Source of the DNA: a virus
Strand: one strand, 5' to 3'
Length of the DNA: 58,220 nucleotides
Virus record (IMG/VR): IMGVR_UViG_3300036820_000022
Span: 1 to 58,220 of that record
Below, piece by piece: positions 38,078 through 45,616 of the stretch. The position numbers were made by a program, and so were the translations under genes. The notes beneath the pieces are model-generated. The model had not been told where the DNA came from and made no database searches. It saw only the letters and a list, made by a program, of their open reading frames with translations. Position 1 is the first letter of the stretch; every line of letters begins with the position of its first letter.

Positions 38078-39996
38078 TCGTCGAACTCAACGGCACGTCG
38101 CTGCGCACCGCGCGACAGTGCGCGCACCGGATGCTCGAACGGACCAACCCGGTCAAGTCCAACGATGCGCCGGCGCCGCGGGCCTACAAGATTTCCGCCG
38201 TCGCCGAACGGCTCGAGCGCCAGCGTATGCGGGCCAAGGTCGCCGGCACCCGCAAGCTGCGGCTGCAGCTGCTCTCGATTCTGCACGCGTGGCGATCGTC
38301 AGTCGTCGCCGCGGTGCGCCGCAGCAACAAGCGCGAAGCCGACGTCGGGCAACTCGATAACGAGCTCGGCGCGGCCGTCGACGCTGGCATCCTCACCGAC
38401 GATCAGCGCCACGCCATCATCGCAGCCGTCACCGAGGCGCTCGCGTCGATGGATCCCAAGGCAATCGCGACGGCCATCGCCGCAGCGCAGCAAGAGCTGT
38501 TCAATGCGGGTCTCGATTCGGGCAAAGCCGAGGTCGGCATTACCTGGGATATGCCGCCGACGCTCGCGCTGGATCAACTCAATGCTGCGACTATCCCATT
38601 CTCGCAAGAAATCGTCGATCGCGAGGTCGCCGCGATAAAGCAGGCGCTCCAAGACGGCATCGCGGCCGGAGACGGCATACCGGCGATGGCGCAGCGGATT
38701 CAAGACACCTTTGACGACGGGATGCACATTCTAGCGCAGGGACCGCCTGGCCGTGACGGTGAGCGCCCTGTAGTGCGCGTGATCCCAAGCGATTCATGGG
38801 CCGAGATGGTCGCGCGCACCGAGACGTCGCGAGCGATGAATGCCGGAATCATGCAGACCTACCGCTCGGCGGGAGTGGCGCGAGTGATGTGGATTAGCGC
38901 CGAAGATGAGCGCCAGTGTGCGGCTTGCGAAGCCGCCGATGGGGACATAGTCTTACTCGGTCAGGTCTTCGCCGACGTTGGAGCAACGGAACCGCCGGCA
39001 CATCCGTCGTGCTGCCCGGAGGGAACACTAATCTTGACGGAGCGCGGCGAGGTCCCTATTGAAACGGTTGGCGTCGGCGATTTAGTTTGGACTCATCTGG
39101 GACGCTGGCGCCCTGTCGTTGGCCTCATGCAACGCGAAGTTTCGGAGCATCTTTGGACGGTCCGGGCCGGGCATAGGATACTCAGGATCACCGGAAACCA
39201 CCCCGTTTATACGCCTAATGGGTGGACGCGGGCCGCGTCCTTGAAAGTAACGGATGAGGTCTACTGCGTGAATTCGGAAGCGGTGCTGAGTGCAACCTCC
39301 CAGCCGAATAACGCGCCAGCCGTTCGCTCTCAAGTAGGCATCCTTCACCGCATCTGCGGCGCGCTTTTTGGGAACCGCGTGCCAACCCCCACCATCGATC
39401 TCTACGGCAAAGAAGCGATCGGTGATAGCAACGTCGATCATGTATTTTCCCACGGCGTAGTTAAGGACCGCGCTAATGCCAGCAGCAGCGAGTGCGTCGT
39501 GGACGATGGTTTCATAGACGGATATGGCGCGACCTTGGCGGCTTCGGGCTTTACGGGCGAGAGCGTCCTCGCTCACCTTGCTTCCACGCACGGCATCGTG
39601 AGCGGCCTTCGAGAGCGCAGCGCGCTCGGCAGCGCTCGTGCGGCTCATCCGGAGGTACATAGCACCGCTTCGGTTGCGCTGCTTGAGCCCGACGCGTGCA
39701 AAACCGCTGACGATTGCGGTCCTTGCGACTCCGTAGCGCTCCGCCAGGGCTTTAACCGAAGCACCGGCGATGTGCTCCCTGTAGATTTTCCGACTTTGGT
39801 CGTAAGTAAACGCCCGCTTCATACTGCCGTTGTACCCATCGCTTCGTTTGAATGCCTGAACTTCGAAGGCATCGTTTACAACTTCGAAGTGGCCGAAGAC
39901 GAGTCGTATGTGGCCGAAGGGATTGTCGTGCATAACTGCCGCTGCACCGTAGTCTCAGCCGGCACAGCCGAAGCCTCCGACGACGAGGCCGCGTAG
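38074..39996 (+). CDS. MuF-like head morphogenesis protein interrupted by an intein
   Basis: The 640-residue precursor has a helical portal-binding part (1-240) and the MuF/SPP1-gp7 core (MVARTETSRAMNAGIMQTY, RVMWISAEDERQCAACEAAD). The family's conserved ending PPxHPxCRC is split: PPAHPS is followed by an intein of 309 residues (313-621) starting CCPEGT and ending VVHN, then CRCTVV. Splicing would restore PPAHPSCRCTVV and give a protein of about 331 residues. The GTG overlaps the previous stop. Confidence 0.9.
   Translation: MIVELNGTSLRTARQCAHRMLERTNPVKSNDAPAPRAYKISAVAERLERQRMRAKVAGTRKLRLQLLSILHAWRSSVVAAVRRSNKREADVGQLDNELGAAVDAGILTDDQRHAIIAAVTEALASMDPKAIATAIAAAQQELFNAGLDSGKAEVGITWDMPPTLALDQLNAATIPFSQEIVDREVAAIKQALQDGIAAGDGIPAMAQRIQDTFDDGMHILAQGPPGRDGERPVVRVIPSDSWAEMVARTETSRAMNAGIMQTYRSAGVARVMWISAEDERQCAACEAADGDIVLLGQVFADVGATEPPAHPSCCPEGTLILTERGEVPIETVGVGDLVWTHLGRWRPVVGLMQREVSEHLWTVRAGHRILRITGNHPVYTPNGWTRAASLKVTDEVYCVNSEAVLSATSQPNNAPAVRSQVGILHRICGALFGNRVPTPTIDLYGKEAIGDSNVDHVFSHGVVKDRANASSSECVVDDGFIDGYGATLAASGFTGESVLAHLASTHGIVSGLRERSALGSARAAHPEVHSTASVALLEPDACKTADDCGPCDSVALRQGFNRSTGDVLPVDFPTLVVSKRPLHTAVVPIASFECLNFEGIVYNFEVAEDESYVAEGIVVHNCRCTVVSAGTAEASDDEAA
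39010..39936 (+). other. Intein in the MuF-like protein, with the endonuclease slot coded on the other strand
   Basis: Block A: CCPEGTLILTERGEVPIETV with Cys1. Block B: GNHPVYTPNGW with the TxxH-like TGNH. Block F/G: FEGIVYNFEVAEDESYVAEG and VVHN with the final His-Asn, then Cys+1 of the extein. All splicing residues are in place. Between about residues 404 and 590 the sense product shows no LAGLIDADG, HNH or other nuclease pattern and has odd composition; in that stretch the opposite strand encodes a nuclease. Confidence 0.88.
39082..39822 (-). CDS. DUF559/Vsr-like endonuclease antisense to the intein
   Basis: From ATG 39822 the protein is 246 residues; the frame is open up to 39933. An N-terminal helix-turn-helix (SVKALAERYGVARTAIVSGF) is followed by basic helices and a nuclease core: YETIVHDALAAAGIS, GKYMIDVAITDRFFAVEIDG, GWHA, then DAYLRANGWRVIRL. 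This matches the DUF559/very-short-patch-repair fold (D...ExD, WH, R-x3-L-x3-GWxVxR). Codons lie exactly opposite intein codons. The last 50 residues antisense the intein N-terminal domain and are probably not folded. No clear ribosome site or promoter is seen. Confidence 0.75.
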   Translation of the reverse strand: MKRAFTYDQSRKIYREHIAGASVKALAERYGVARTAIVSGFARVGLKQRNRSGAMYLRMSRTSAAERAALSKAAHDAVRGSKVSEDALARKARSRQGRAISVYETIVHDALAAAGISAVLNYAVGKYMIDVAITDRFFAVEIDGGGWHAVPKKRAADAVKDAYLRANGWRVIRLGGCTQHRFRIHAVDLIRYFQGRGPRPPIRRINGVVSGDPEYPMPGPDRPKMLRNFALHEANDRAPASQMSPN

Positions 39997-40347
39997 ATGC
40001 CGCGCGTGCCGTCATCGTCTCGCTGGCCGCAGCGCCTTGCGGCGACGCAGCAGGCGTCATATTTCGTCGATAACCGCAATCCGACGACCGATAAGCTCGA
40101 CCGCGTCGGCCCGTACTTAGCCGAGATCATTCCAACCAGCGGCGATCTGCAAGTTCCATCTACTGACAAGAGCGGCAATCCGATTATGGTGAACATCGAC
40201 GCGCGGCTTTGGCTGCCGGCCGAATCGGGCGCAGCGTCGAGGTCAATCGTTACAAACATTCTCACCAACGCCGCTTTTGCGGTCGTCTACGTGCAGCCGT
40301 GGGATGACCGGCTCGAATGCTTCGTCGTGCGGAGAACGCCGCGATGA
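39997..40347 (+). CDS. Head-tail adaptor-like protein (116 aa)
   Basis: A small beta protein (VGPYLAEIIPTSGDLQ, VNIDARLWLPAESG) one codon after the MuF stop. Position and size fit a stopper or head closure protein. Family not certain. Confidence 0.6.
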   Translation: MPRVPSSSRWPQRLAATQQASYFVDNRNPTTDKLDRVGPYLAEIIPTSGDLQVPSTDKSGNPIMVNIDARLWLPAESGAASRSIVTNILTNAAFAVVYVQPWDDRLECFVVRRTPR

Positions 40348-40838
40348 TCGGCGGAAGCTCCAACGCCGAGCAGATCCTCGCGAAGCTGAGGGCGCAAGCA
40401 GCGCGGCTGAGCGACCTTTCGGTGCCGCTGACCCAAGCCGGCATCGTCGTGCGCGATGCGGCGGTCATGCGCATCAAAGAGCAGGGCGGCGACCAGGATT
40501 GGCTACCGAACAAGCGCGGCGGCCATACCGGAATCGACTCCGGGCGCATGATGAGTTCGATCCAAGTCTCACCGGTTGCGCAAAACGCCGTCAGCGTCGG
40601 CACCAATCTTCAGTACGCGAAATGGTTCCAGGAAGGAACCGGGATCTACGCCGGTCACACCCCGTGGACGATCAAACCGAAGTCGAAAAAGGCGCTGGCG
40701 TTTACAAGCGGCGGCGTCGAATACGTGCGGCGCTCGGTGACGATACCAGGCGAACCCCGGAGGCCCTACCTGCTTATTACGGATACGGAAAAGGCAGGGA
40801 TACGCGATGTGTTTTATCATTGGATCAATGCCTCTTAG
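40344..40838 (+). CDS. Tail completion protein (gp10/gpG-like)
   Basis: A 164-residue protein. KEQGGDQDWLPNKRGGHTGID, SGRMMSSIQVSPV, VSVGTNLQYAKWFQEGTGIY and the late IPGEPRRPYLLI follow the pattern of phage virion morphogenesis (HK97 gp10/Mu gpG) proteins. ATGA overlap sets the start. Confidence 0.8.
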   Translation: MIGGSSNAEQILAKLRAQAARLSDLSVPLTQAGIVVRDAAVMRIKEQGGDQDWLPNKRGGHTGIDSGRMMSSIQVSPVAQNAVSVGTNLQYAKWFQEGTGIYAGHTPWTIKPKSKKALAFTSGGVEYVRRSVTIPGEPRRPYLLITDTEKAGIRDVFYHWINAS

Positions 40839-41526
40839 CGAACACGAAAAGGCTCTATGCCGAAAGCGTTATCGGAAGAATCGCACCAAAATACTGGCGC
40901 GGATGAAAGCCGCGTATGACGCGAACCCTGAAGCTAAAAAGGCGCGCTCTAAGGCTTACCGCTCCGCCAATCCAGATGGCTGCGCCGCCCGGGACAAGGC
41001 AAAGCGGCAACGTTATCTCGCCGAGGCCCAAGCTGGCACCGCACCATTTAGGTGCTGCAAAAAGTGCGGATCTAAAGTTGAGTGGCGCGGCCGCGATTGC
41101 CGCGTTTGCCGAAAGGCGGTCAATCTAGCCTATCGGGCCGCTAATCCCGAAAAAGTTAAAGCTATCCAGGCAGCTCGGTACGCTGCCGACCCGGATGGCG
41201 AAAGGGATCGAGTGCGTACCTGGCGCTCTGCAAATCCAGCTAAGGTTGCCGCGATAAAGCACCGTCGGTACGCCCGCGAAGCCGGCGCGCAAGGGGACCA
41301 TATGGAGTCAGAGTGGCGCGCGATCGTCGAGCTACAGAAATACCGTTGCGCCGACTGCGGCCAGAAGGTCAAACTTACCAAAGACCATATCGTTCCGCTG
41401 TCCCGCGGAGGCTCCAACTTCGCATTTAATCTGCAGGGTCTCTGCGTGCGCTGCAATTCTCGAAAGAATTGCAAGCTGCCCGCGGGGCTGCAACACACAC
41501 TTTTTGACCGAGGAGCGGCAGCGTGA
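40828..41526 (+). CDS. HNH endonuclease, free-standing
   Basis: About 232 residues. An Arg/Lys/Ala-rich N-terminal half carries repeated RxANPxxxxAxxARY modules and a zinc knuckle (CCKKCGSKVEWRGRDCRVC). The C-terminal HNH core is YRCADCGQKVKLTKDHIVPL, then GGSNFAFNLQGLCVRCN. It is wedged between two tail genes, overlapping both, as homing endonucleases do. ATG 40828 or 40807 could start it. Confidence 0.85.
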   Translation: MPLSEHEKALCRKRYRKNRTKILARMKAAYDANPEAKKARSKAYRSANPDGCAARDKAKRQRYLAEAQAGTAPFRCCKKCGSKVEWRGRDCRVCRKAVNLAYRAANPEKVKAIQAARYAADPDGERDRVRTWRSANPAKVAAIKHRRYAREAGAQGDHMESEWRAIVELQKYRCADCGQKVKLTKDHIVPLSRGGSNFAFNLQGLCVRCNSRKNCKLPAGLQHTLFDRGAAA

Positions 41527-42812
41527 GCGACACGACGAATATCGAGCTCTGGAGCAAGATCGACGACGCCATCTACGCAAACATCGTCGCGGCCACGCAG
41601 TCCGGCGGACCGTTAGCGGTTCAGAGTAATCCCGACGGCACGACGGGTATTCAGCATATAGCGCGCGTCGCGCCGCCGACGCAAAAGCTCTTTCCCAGCG
41701 TCGGCGTCATGTGCCTGAGCTACGACGAAGTGATCTCCGGCTCGGCCAAGCACGATTTTACGGCCACGTGGGCGATCGTAGTAACGGTTCAGCAGCCCTT
41801 TGACCCGACGATCGACGATATCGGCGAGACGGCGATGACGCTGCTGCGCGCCTATCAGGACGACGGTTCCGGAAACGGCATCTCTCCGCTGCTGCGCGGC
41901 AACGTTACCGTCAACGGCATCGCGCAATGGTCGCAGATCACGGCGATGGAGCGCCATCTACTCGAAGGCAAGACGTCTGAAGATATGATCGCGACCGCGA
42001 TCTACACCTTCGAGGTCCACTACTCGATCAAGATCGCACCGGTCACGGTTCCCGCGCCCGGCGGCTCGGGCTACGTCAATCTCACCGGCCAAGGCTTCGT
42101 CGATACCGGCTCGCCTGGCGGCCTGCAAACCGACAGCAGCGGCATTATCGACTCGACCGGTTCGGAAGACTGGGAGATCGACGCGACCAACGGCGCCCTG
42201 GTCAGCGCGGTCAATGGCGGCAAAATCTTTCTCGGGCCCGACTTTCCGTTTATCGACGGGAGCAACGCCGGCTCGTACCTCACCGCCGACGGCGGCACGG
42301 TGCAGATCGGCATCGGCTCGGGCGACTCGTGCGAGGTCAGCTTCGGCATCTCAGCAGTCGGTACGATTCACGTCTACGGCAAGCTCAAACTCTCAGGTTT
42401 CGGCTCGCTCGAGGTCGGCGGTGCCGGCGATGGAACACTTGTTATCGGGGCGCTGGGCGAGTTCGATCTGCCCGGCGATGCCGACGTGCTAATGCAAGGC
42501 AACCTCACCATCGAATCACTTGTTTCGGTGCCACCCGATATCGCGACGCTGACCGATACCGGCGGCGTGCTCGCCATGTTCACGCACACCGAGGTCGGCT
42601 TGGCCGCGGCGTTCAGCGACAGCTCGTTCTTGGACGGTTCGCTGGGCGAGATCACGGCCTGGGCCTGGGACTTCGGCGATTCATCGGGGACCTCGACCGA
42701 TCAGAATCCCGACTATACCTACGCGGCCGGCGGCACGTATAACGTTTCGCTGACCGTGACGACTGCCGGGGGCGGTTCATCCCAGGGTTCGGCCCAGGTA
42801 ACGGTCGCCTAA
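41523..42812 (+). CDS. Tail terminator-like protein with C-terminal PKD/Ig-like domain
   Basis: A 429-residue protein. The first 170 residues look like a tail terminator/minor tail protein (AQWSQITAMERHLLEGKTSE, IYTFEVHYSIKI). A Gly-rich beta region follows, and the last 85 residues form a PKD fold (AWAWDFGDSSGTSTDQNP, TYNVSLTVTTAG). PKD domains on virions often aid weak binding to surface sugars. GTG overlaps the HNH gene. Confidence 0.75.
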   Translation: MSDTTNIELWSKIDDAIYANIVAATQSGGPLAVQSNPDGTTGIQHIARVAPPTQKLFPSVGVMCLSYDEVISGSAKHDFTATWAIVVTVQQPFDPTIDDIGETAMTLLRAYQDDGSGNGISPLLRGNVTVNGIAQWSQITAMERHLLEGKTSEDMIATAIYTFEVHYSIKIAPVTVPAPGGSGYVNLTGQGFVDTGSPGGLQTDSSGIIDSTGSEDWEIDATNGALVSAVNGGKIFLGPDFPFIDGSNAGSYLTADGGTVQIGIGSGDSCEVSFGISAVGTIHVYGKLKLSGFGSLEVGGAGDGTLVIGALGEFDLPGDADVLMQGNLTIESLVSVPPDIATLTDTGGVLAMFTHTEVGLAAAFSDSSFLDGSLGEITAWAWDFGDSSGTSTDQNPDYTYAAGGTYNVSLTVTTAGGGSSQGSAQVTVA

Positions 42813-42816
42813 AAGC

Positions 42817-42863
42817 GGACACGGGGCACCCTCTGTCGGCGCCTGAGGCCAAGAGCGCCGCCC
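42817..42863 (+). promoter_or_regulatory. Leader cassette D (GGACAC plus hairpin)
   Basis: Begins 4 nt after a stop codon. GGACACG is 47 nt before the ATG; hairpin CGGCGC/GCGCCG (42837-42860) carries CCAAG in its loop. Confidence 0.6.
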
Positions 42864-43388
42864 ATGAGGATACGGTATCAGCCCAAGCGCGGCGCGGTCG
42901 AAGTCGAGCTGCGCGATATCGTCGGCGGCAGTCCGCTTGCGAAGTGGTACACCGGCGACGAGCGCGACATTCCGCCAGGCACAAAGGTCGTTTGGGGCGA
43001 CGGCGCATCGCCGGCTTTCCAACTCGACGCGGCACTGGCGATCTTCCGGCACGGCCCCGACTTCGTCGACGCGTCCACCGGCAAAAACCCGCTTTACTCG
43101 TGCGCCAACTGCGGAGCCGAAGCGCTTGCCGAGCACGCGTTTGACTACGAGCGCGACCAAACGATTCCGTTCGTCAACGCCGACGGCAAGCGTTTGTGTC
43201 CGTCGTGCTGGCTGGGCGCGCACCCCGACCGTATTCCCTACTTCCGCGACACGCTGCGCTACGGCAAAGACGCCCCCGACGTCATCAAGCGCGCGCAAGC
43301 GATCGCCGCCAAAGCCGCGCCGGTGCAAGCCGCGCCACCACCCGATAAACCGGCGGATACCGCCGCGCCCGGAGGATCTGCCAAGTGA
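42864..43388 (+). CDS. Tail-region protein with zinc ribbon (174 aa)
   Basis: SCANCGAEALAEHAF and LCPSCWLG form one zinc site in the middle, and the C terminus is a Pro/Ala linker. Function unknown; it precedes the tail tube gene. Confidence 0.6.
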   Translation: MRIRYQPKRGAVEVELRDIVGGSPLAKWYTGDERDIPPGTKVVWGDGASPAFQLDAALAIFRHGPDFVDASTGKNPLYSCANCGAEALAEHAFDYERDQTIPFVNADGKRLCPSCWLGAHPDRIPYFRDTLRYGKDAPDVIKRAQAIAAKAAPVQAAPPPDKPADTAAPGGSAK

Positions 43389-44689
43389 GCCTTCATCTTC
43401 CCGATCGCGCCGCACGTGCACGTGGCGAGCGCCGGCTATACGGCCCGCGTGATTTCGACCTCCAGCTTTTCGGTCAGGCGCCCTCTGCCGAGCTCGTAAC
43501 CCTCGGCATCGGCAAGGAAACCGTCTACGGCACCGCCGTCTCGCCGACCGTCTTTTTGATTCCGAGCAGCGAAGGCTACGACGGAACCAACGAGCTGCTC
43601 GAGCGTCCCGGCGCGCGAAAGCGTATTGGCCAGACCGAGCAACTCACCGGCATGTTCACCGGTAAAGGCCAAATGCAAGTCGAGGTCGATCCCGACACGA
43701 TCGGCGCGCTCCTCTTGCTCGCCTTTGGCGCCGAATCCATCGGAGCCGACGCGAGCAATCCCGACGCCGAAGCGGTCACGACGACGCTGTCCGTCGGCGT
43801 GGGTGTCGGCAACAACTGGGCAACTCCGGCAGCGATGACCAATATCGTCAAGGGTCAGTCGCTCACGATTGATTCGGGCGAGACGGTTGTCGTGCGCGCC
43901 ATCACGGCCACGCAGTTCTTCGCCTATTTCACCACGGCGCACGCTTCAGGCGTGGACGTCGTGAACGCCTCGGTCGTGCTCGCGTACGATCACAACTTCA
44001 CGCTCGCCTCGCCGCGGCACTCGTTCACTGCCCAACTCAACGACGTCATTTCGTCCAAGAACTCCTTCGGCTGCAAAATCTCCAAGCTCAGCTTCAAGAT
44101 CACGCCCAAGGCGATCATCGAAGCGATGGTAACCGTCGAGTACCAGGGCGAAGCCAACGTCAGCTCGCCGACCTCGCCGAGCTATTCGGTGCTGCGCGGA
44201 CTGGTGTTCACGACCCCCGGCAACGCCGTGACGATGAACGGTATCGCGATCGACTCGTCGGTGCAGGCCATCACGATCGATATCGACCTCGGCCTGATTA
44301 CCGATTACCCGAAGTACGGCAATGGCCGGTATCGGGCGCAGCTTCCCGAGACGCAGACCAAGGTTTCGCTCGGGCTCGACCTGGCATTCGAAACCGACAC
44401 GATGCTGCAGAACTTCTGGGGCGCGCCCAGTTCGACCGGGCCGCAAGGCGACGTCGTACCGGCGCCGATCGTCGTGACGGTGGACTCAGTCGATAACGTC
44501 AATACCGCGCTGCCGTACAGCACGACGTTCACCTTCCCCAACGCCAAGCCCAAGACGGCGCCCGTAACGCGCAAGGTCGGCGACTATCTCAAGCAGACGG
44601 TGCAGTTCGAGAACTCCGAGTCGACCAACGGCGCGGGCGATGATTGTTCGGTGCTGCTCTGTAACGCCGCTAGCGGCGCATCGTTCTAA
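43385..44689 (+). CDS. Major tail tube protein
   Basis: A 434-residue beta-rich protein. LVTLGIGKETVYGTAVSPT at the start of the folded part is typical of siphophage tail tube proteins (similar words open many of them), and the strands and Thr/Gly content fit. Its place directly before the tail chaperones agrees. GTGA overlap upstream. Confidence 0.8.
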   Translation: MSLHLPDRAARARGERRLYGPRDFDLQLFGQAPSAELVTLGIGKETVYGTAVSPTVFLIPSSEGYDGTNELLERPGARKRIGQTEQLTGMFTGKGQMQVEVDPDTIGALLLLAFGAESIGADASNPDAEAVTTTLSVGVGVGNNWATPAAMTNIVKGQSLTIDSGETVVVRAITATQFFAYFTTAHASGVDVVNASVVLAYDHNFTLASPRHSFTAQLNDVISSKNSFGCKISKLSFKITPKAIIEAMVTVEYQGEANVSSPTSPSYSVLRGLVFTTPGNAVTMNGIAIDSSVQAITIDIDLGLITDYPKYGNGRYRAQLPETQTKVSLGLDLAFETDTMLQNFWGAPSSTGPQGDVVPAPIVVTVDSVDNVNTALPYSTTFTFPNAKPKTAPVTRKVGDYLKQTVQFENSESTNGAGDDCSVLLCNAASGASF

Positions 44690-44696
44690 CTTCTCA

Positions 44697-44764
44697 GCGG
44701 TTCCACGTGAAACCGCGATCGCTTCGAATGCGCCAGCTGTACTGTAGCCGGCGCATTCGTTTTT
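44697..44764 (+). terminator. Two hairpins after the tail tube gene, the second a terminator
   Basis: GCGGTT/AACCGC around CCACGTGA (44697-44716) is followed by CGAATGCGCC/GGCGCATTCG (44725-44759) and TTTTTG. The second is a strong rho-independent terminator, so tail tube expression can be uncoupled from the tail genes downstream. Confidence 0.85.
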
Positions 44765-44776
44765 GTAAGGAGACTT

Positions 44777-45418
44777 ATGCCTAGCGAAGCGCTCCGTCGT
44801 AAAGCCGGTGCCAGAGGCGCAGGTGACGGCCAACCGACCGAACTAGAAAACCCCGCGGCCGCCAAGAAAAAGCCCGAAAAAACGCCGGAGGAGGTCCGCA
44901 AGATTCTTCGCCCCGACGTTTTGGAGTTTGCGATTACGCGCCAAACTTCCGTCGATGGCGTCGTCGCGGCGCTGCCATTCAAGCTCGTCGTCCCGATGGT
45001 CTTTACCCTGGGCGACATTTTGCAGCGCGACGTCGAGGCTGACTTCGAAGCCTACATCCAACTCATTATGACCGAGGTCGCGGAGATTACCGGCAAATCC
45101 GACCTCCGCATTAATCCGATGCGGATGTTCTTGCAAGAGAATCTGCCGTTTATCGACATTGCCGTGGCGACCTCAAACGTGCGGCGCTTTCTGGATCGCA
45201 TCTTGCTCAAGGCGGCCTACGTCGTGGATCCCGGCGATCGCGATCAGACGAAGCGAATCGCGCTGCCGACCGACCTCGTGCAACTCAAGCGAAACGATAT
45301 CGTCGCGATCGGCGCGCAGTTCGTTGGGCGCTGGTTCGACCGCTGGTTGGAAGCGCGCAAGGCCGAGCGCGAGGCAGCGGGCGCTCCAAAAAACGCGGCG
45401 GGGGCAGCGCAGACGTAA
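44777..45418 (+). CDS. Tail assembly chaperone, upstream part (G-like)
   Basis: A 213-residue helical protein directly before the tape measure gene, the conserved position of tail assembly chaperones. TAAGGAGA precedes the ATG. Its end contains the heptamer A AAA AAC, from which a -1 shift joins it to the next ORF. It should coat the tape measure during tail assembly. Confidence 0.8.
   Translation: MPSEALRRKAGARGAGDGQPTELENPAAAKKKPEKTPEEVRKILRPDVLEFAITRQTSVDGVVAALPFKLVVPMVFTLGDILQRDVEADFEAYIQLIMTEVAEITGKSDLRINPMRMFLQENLPFIDIAVATSNVRRFLDRILLKAAYVVDPGDRDQTKRIALPTDLVQLKRNDIVAIGAQFVGRWFDRWLEARKAEREAAGAPKNAAGAAQT
45388..45394 (+). promoter_or_regulatory. Programmed -1 frameshift site (A AAA AAC)
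   Basis: In the upstream frame the codons are CCA AAA AAC GCG, giving the canonical X XXY YYZ heptamer at 45388-45394. The -1 frame is open from here to 45615, so slippage yields a fusion of 206 plus 73 residues (279 in all). Confidence 0.8.
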
Positions 45419-45615
45419 GCCACCTGATGGCTGCCCTTTTCGATGCCTACGGATGGACACCGGACACCGTTTACGGCCTCACGTACGCCCAGGCGCAACT
45501 CTGGGCTGAACGCGGCCGCGAGCGCATTCGAGACCGAGCGCGCCTGCAAGCCCAAGAGCAGCGCGAGACGTTTATCGACATTCTCTGCGCGGCTGGCGCG
45601 ATAAAACGAAAATAA
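45394..45615 (+). CDS. Tail assembly chaperone, frameshifted part (T-like)
   Basis: In the -1 frame the product reads RGGGSADVSHLMAALFDAYG and continues to the stop just before the tape measure gene. An ATG at 45427 could also start a separate 62-residue protein, but its lack of a ribosome site and the slippery heptamer favour expression as the G-T fusion. Confidence 0.75.
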   Translation, partial: RGGGSADVSHLMAALFDAYGWTPDTVYGLTYAQAQLWAERGRERIRDRARLQAQEQRETFIDILCAAGAIKRK

Positions 45616-45616
45616 G

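Noticed and set aside
42430-42445. AACACTTGTTA in the tail terminator gene and GGAACACTTGTTGCG at 33075
   Set aside because: They share only the core with the palindromic operator motif and lie in the middle of strongly coding sequence; probably chance.
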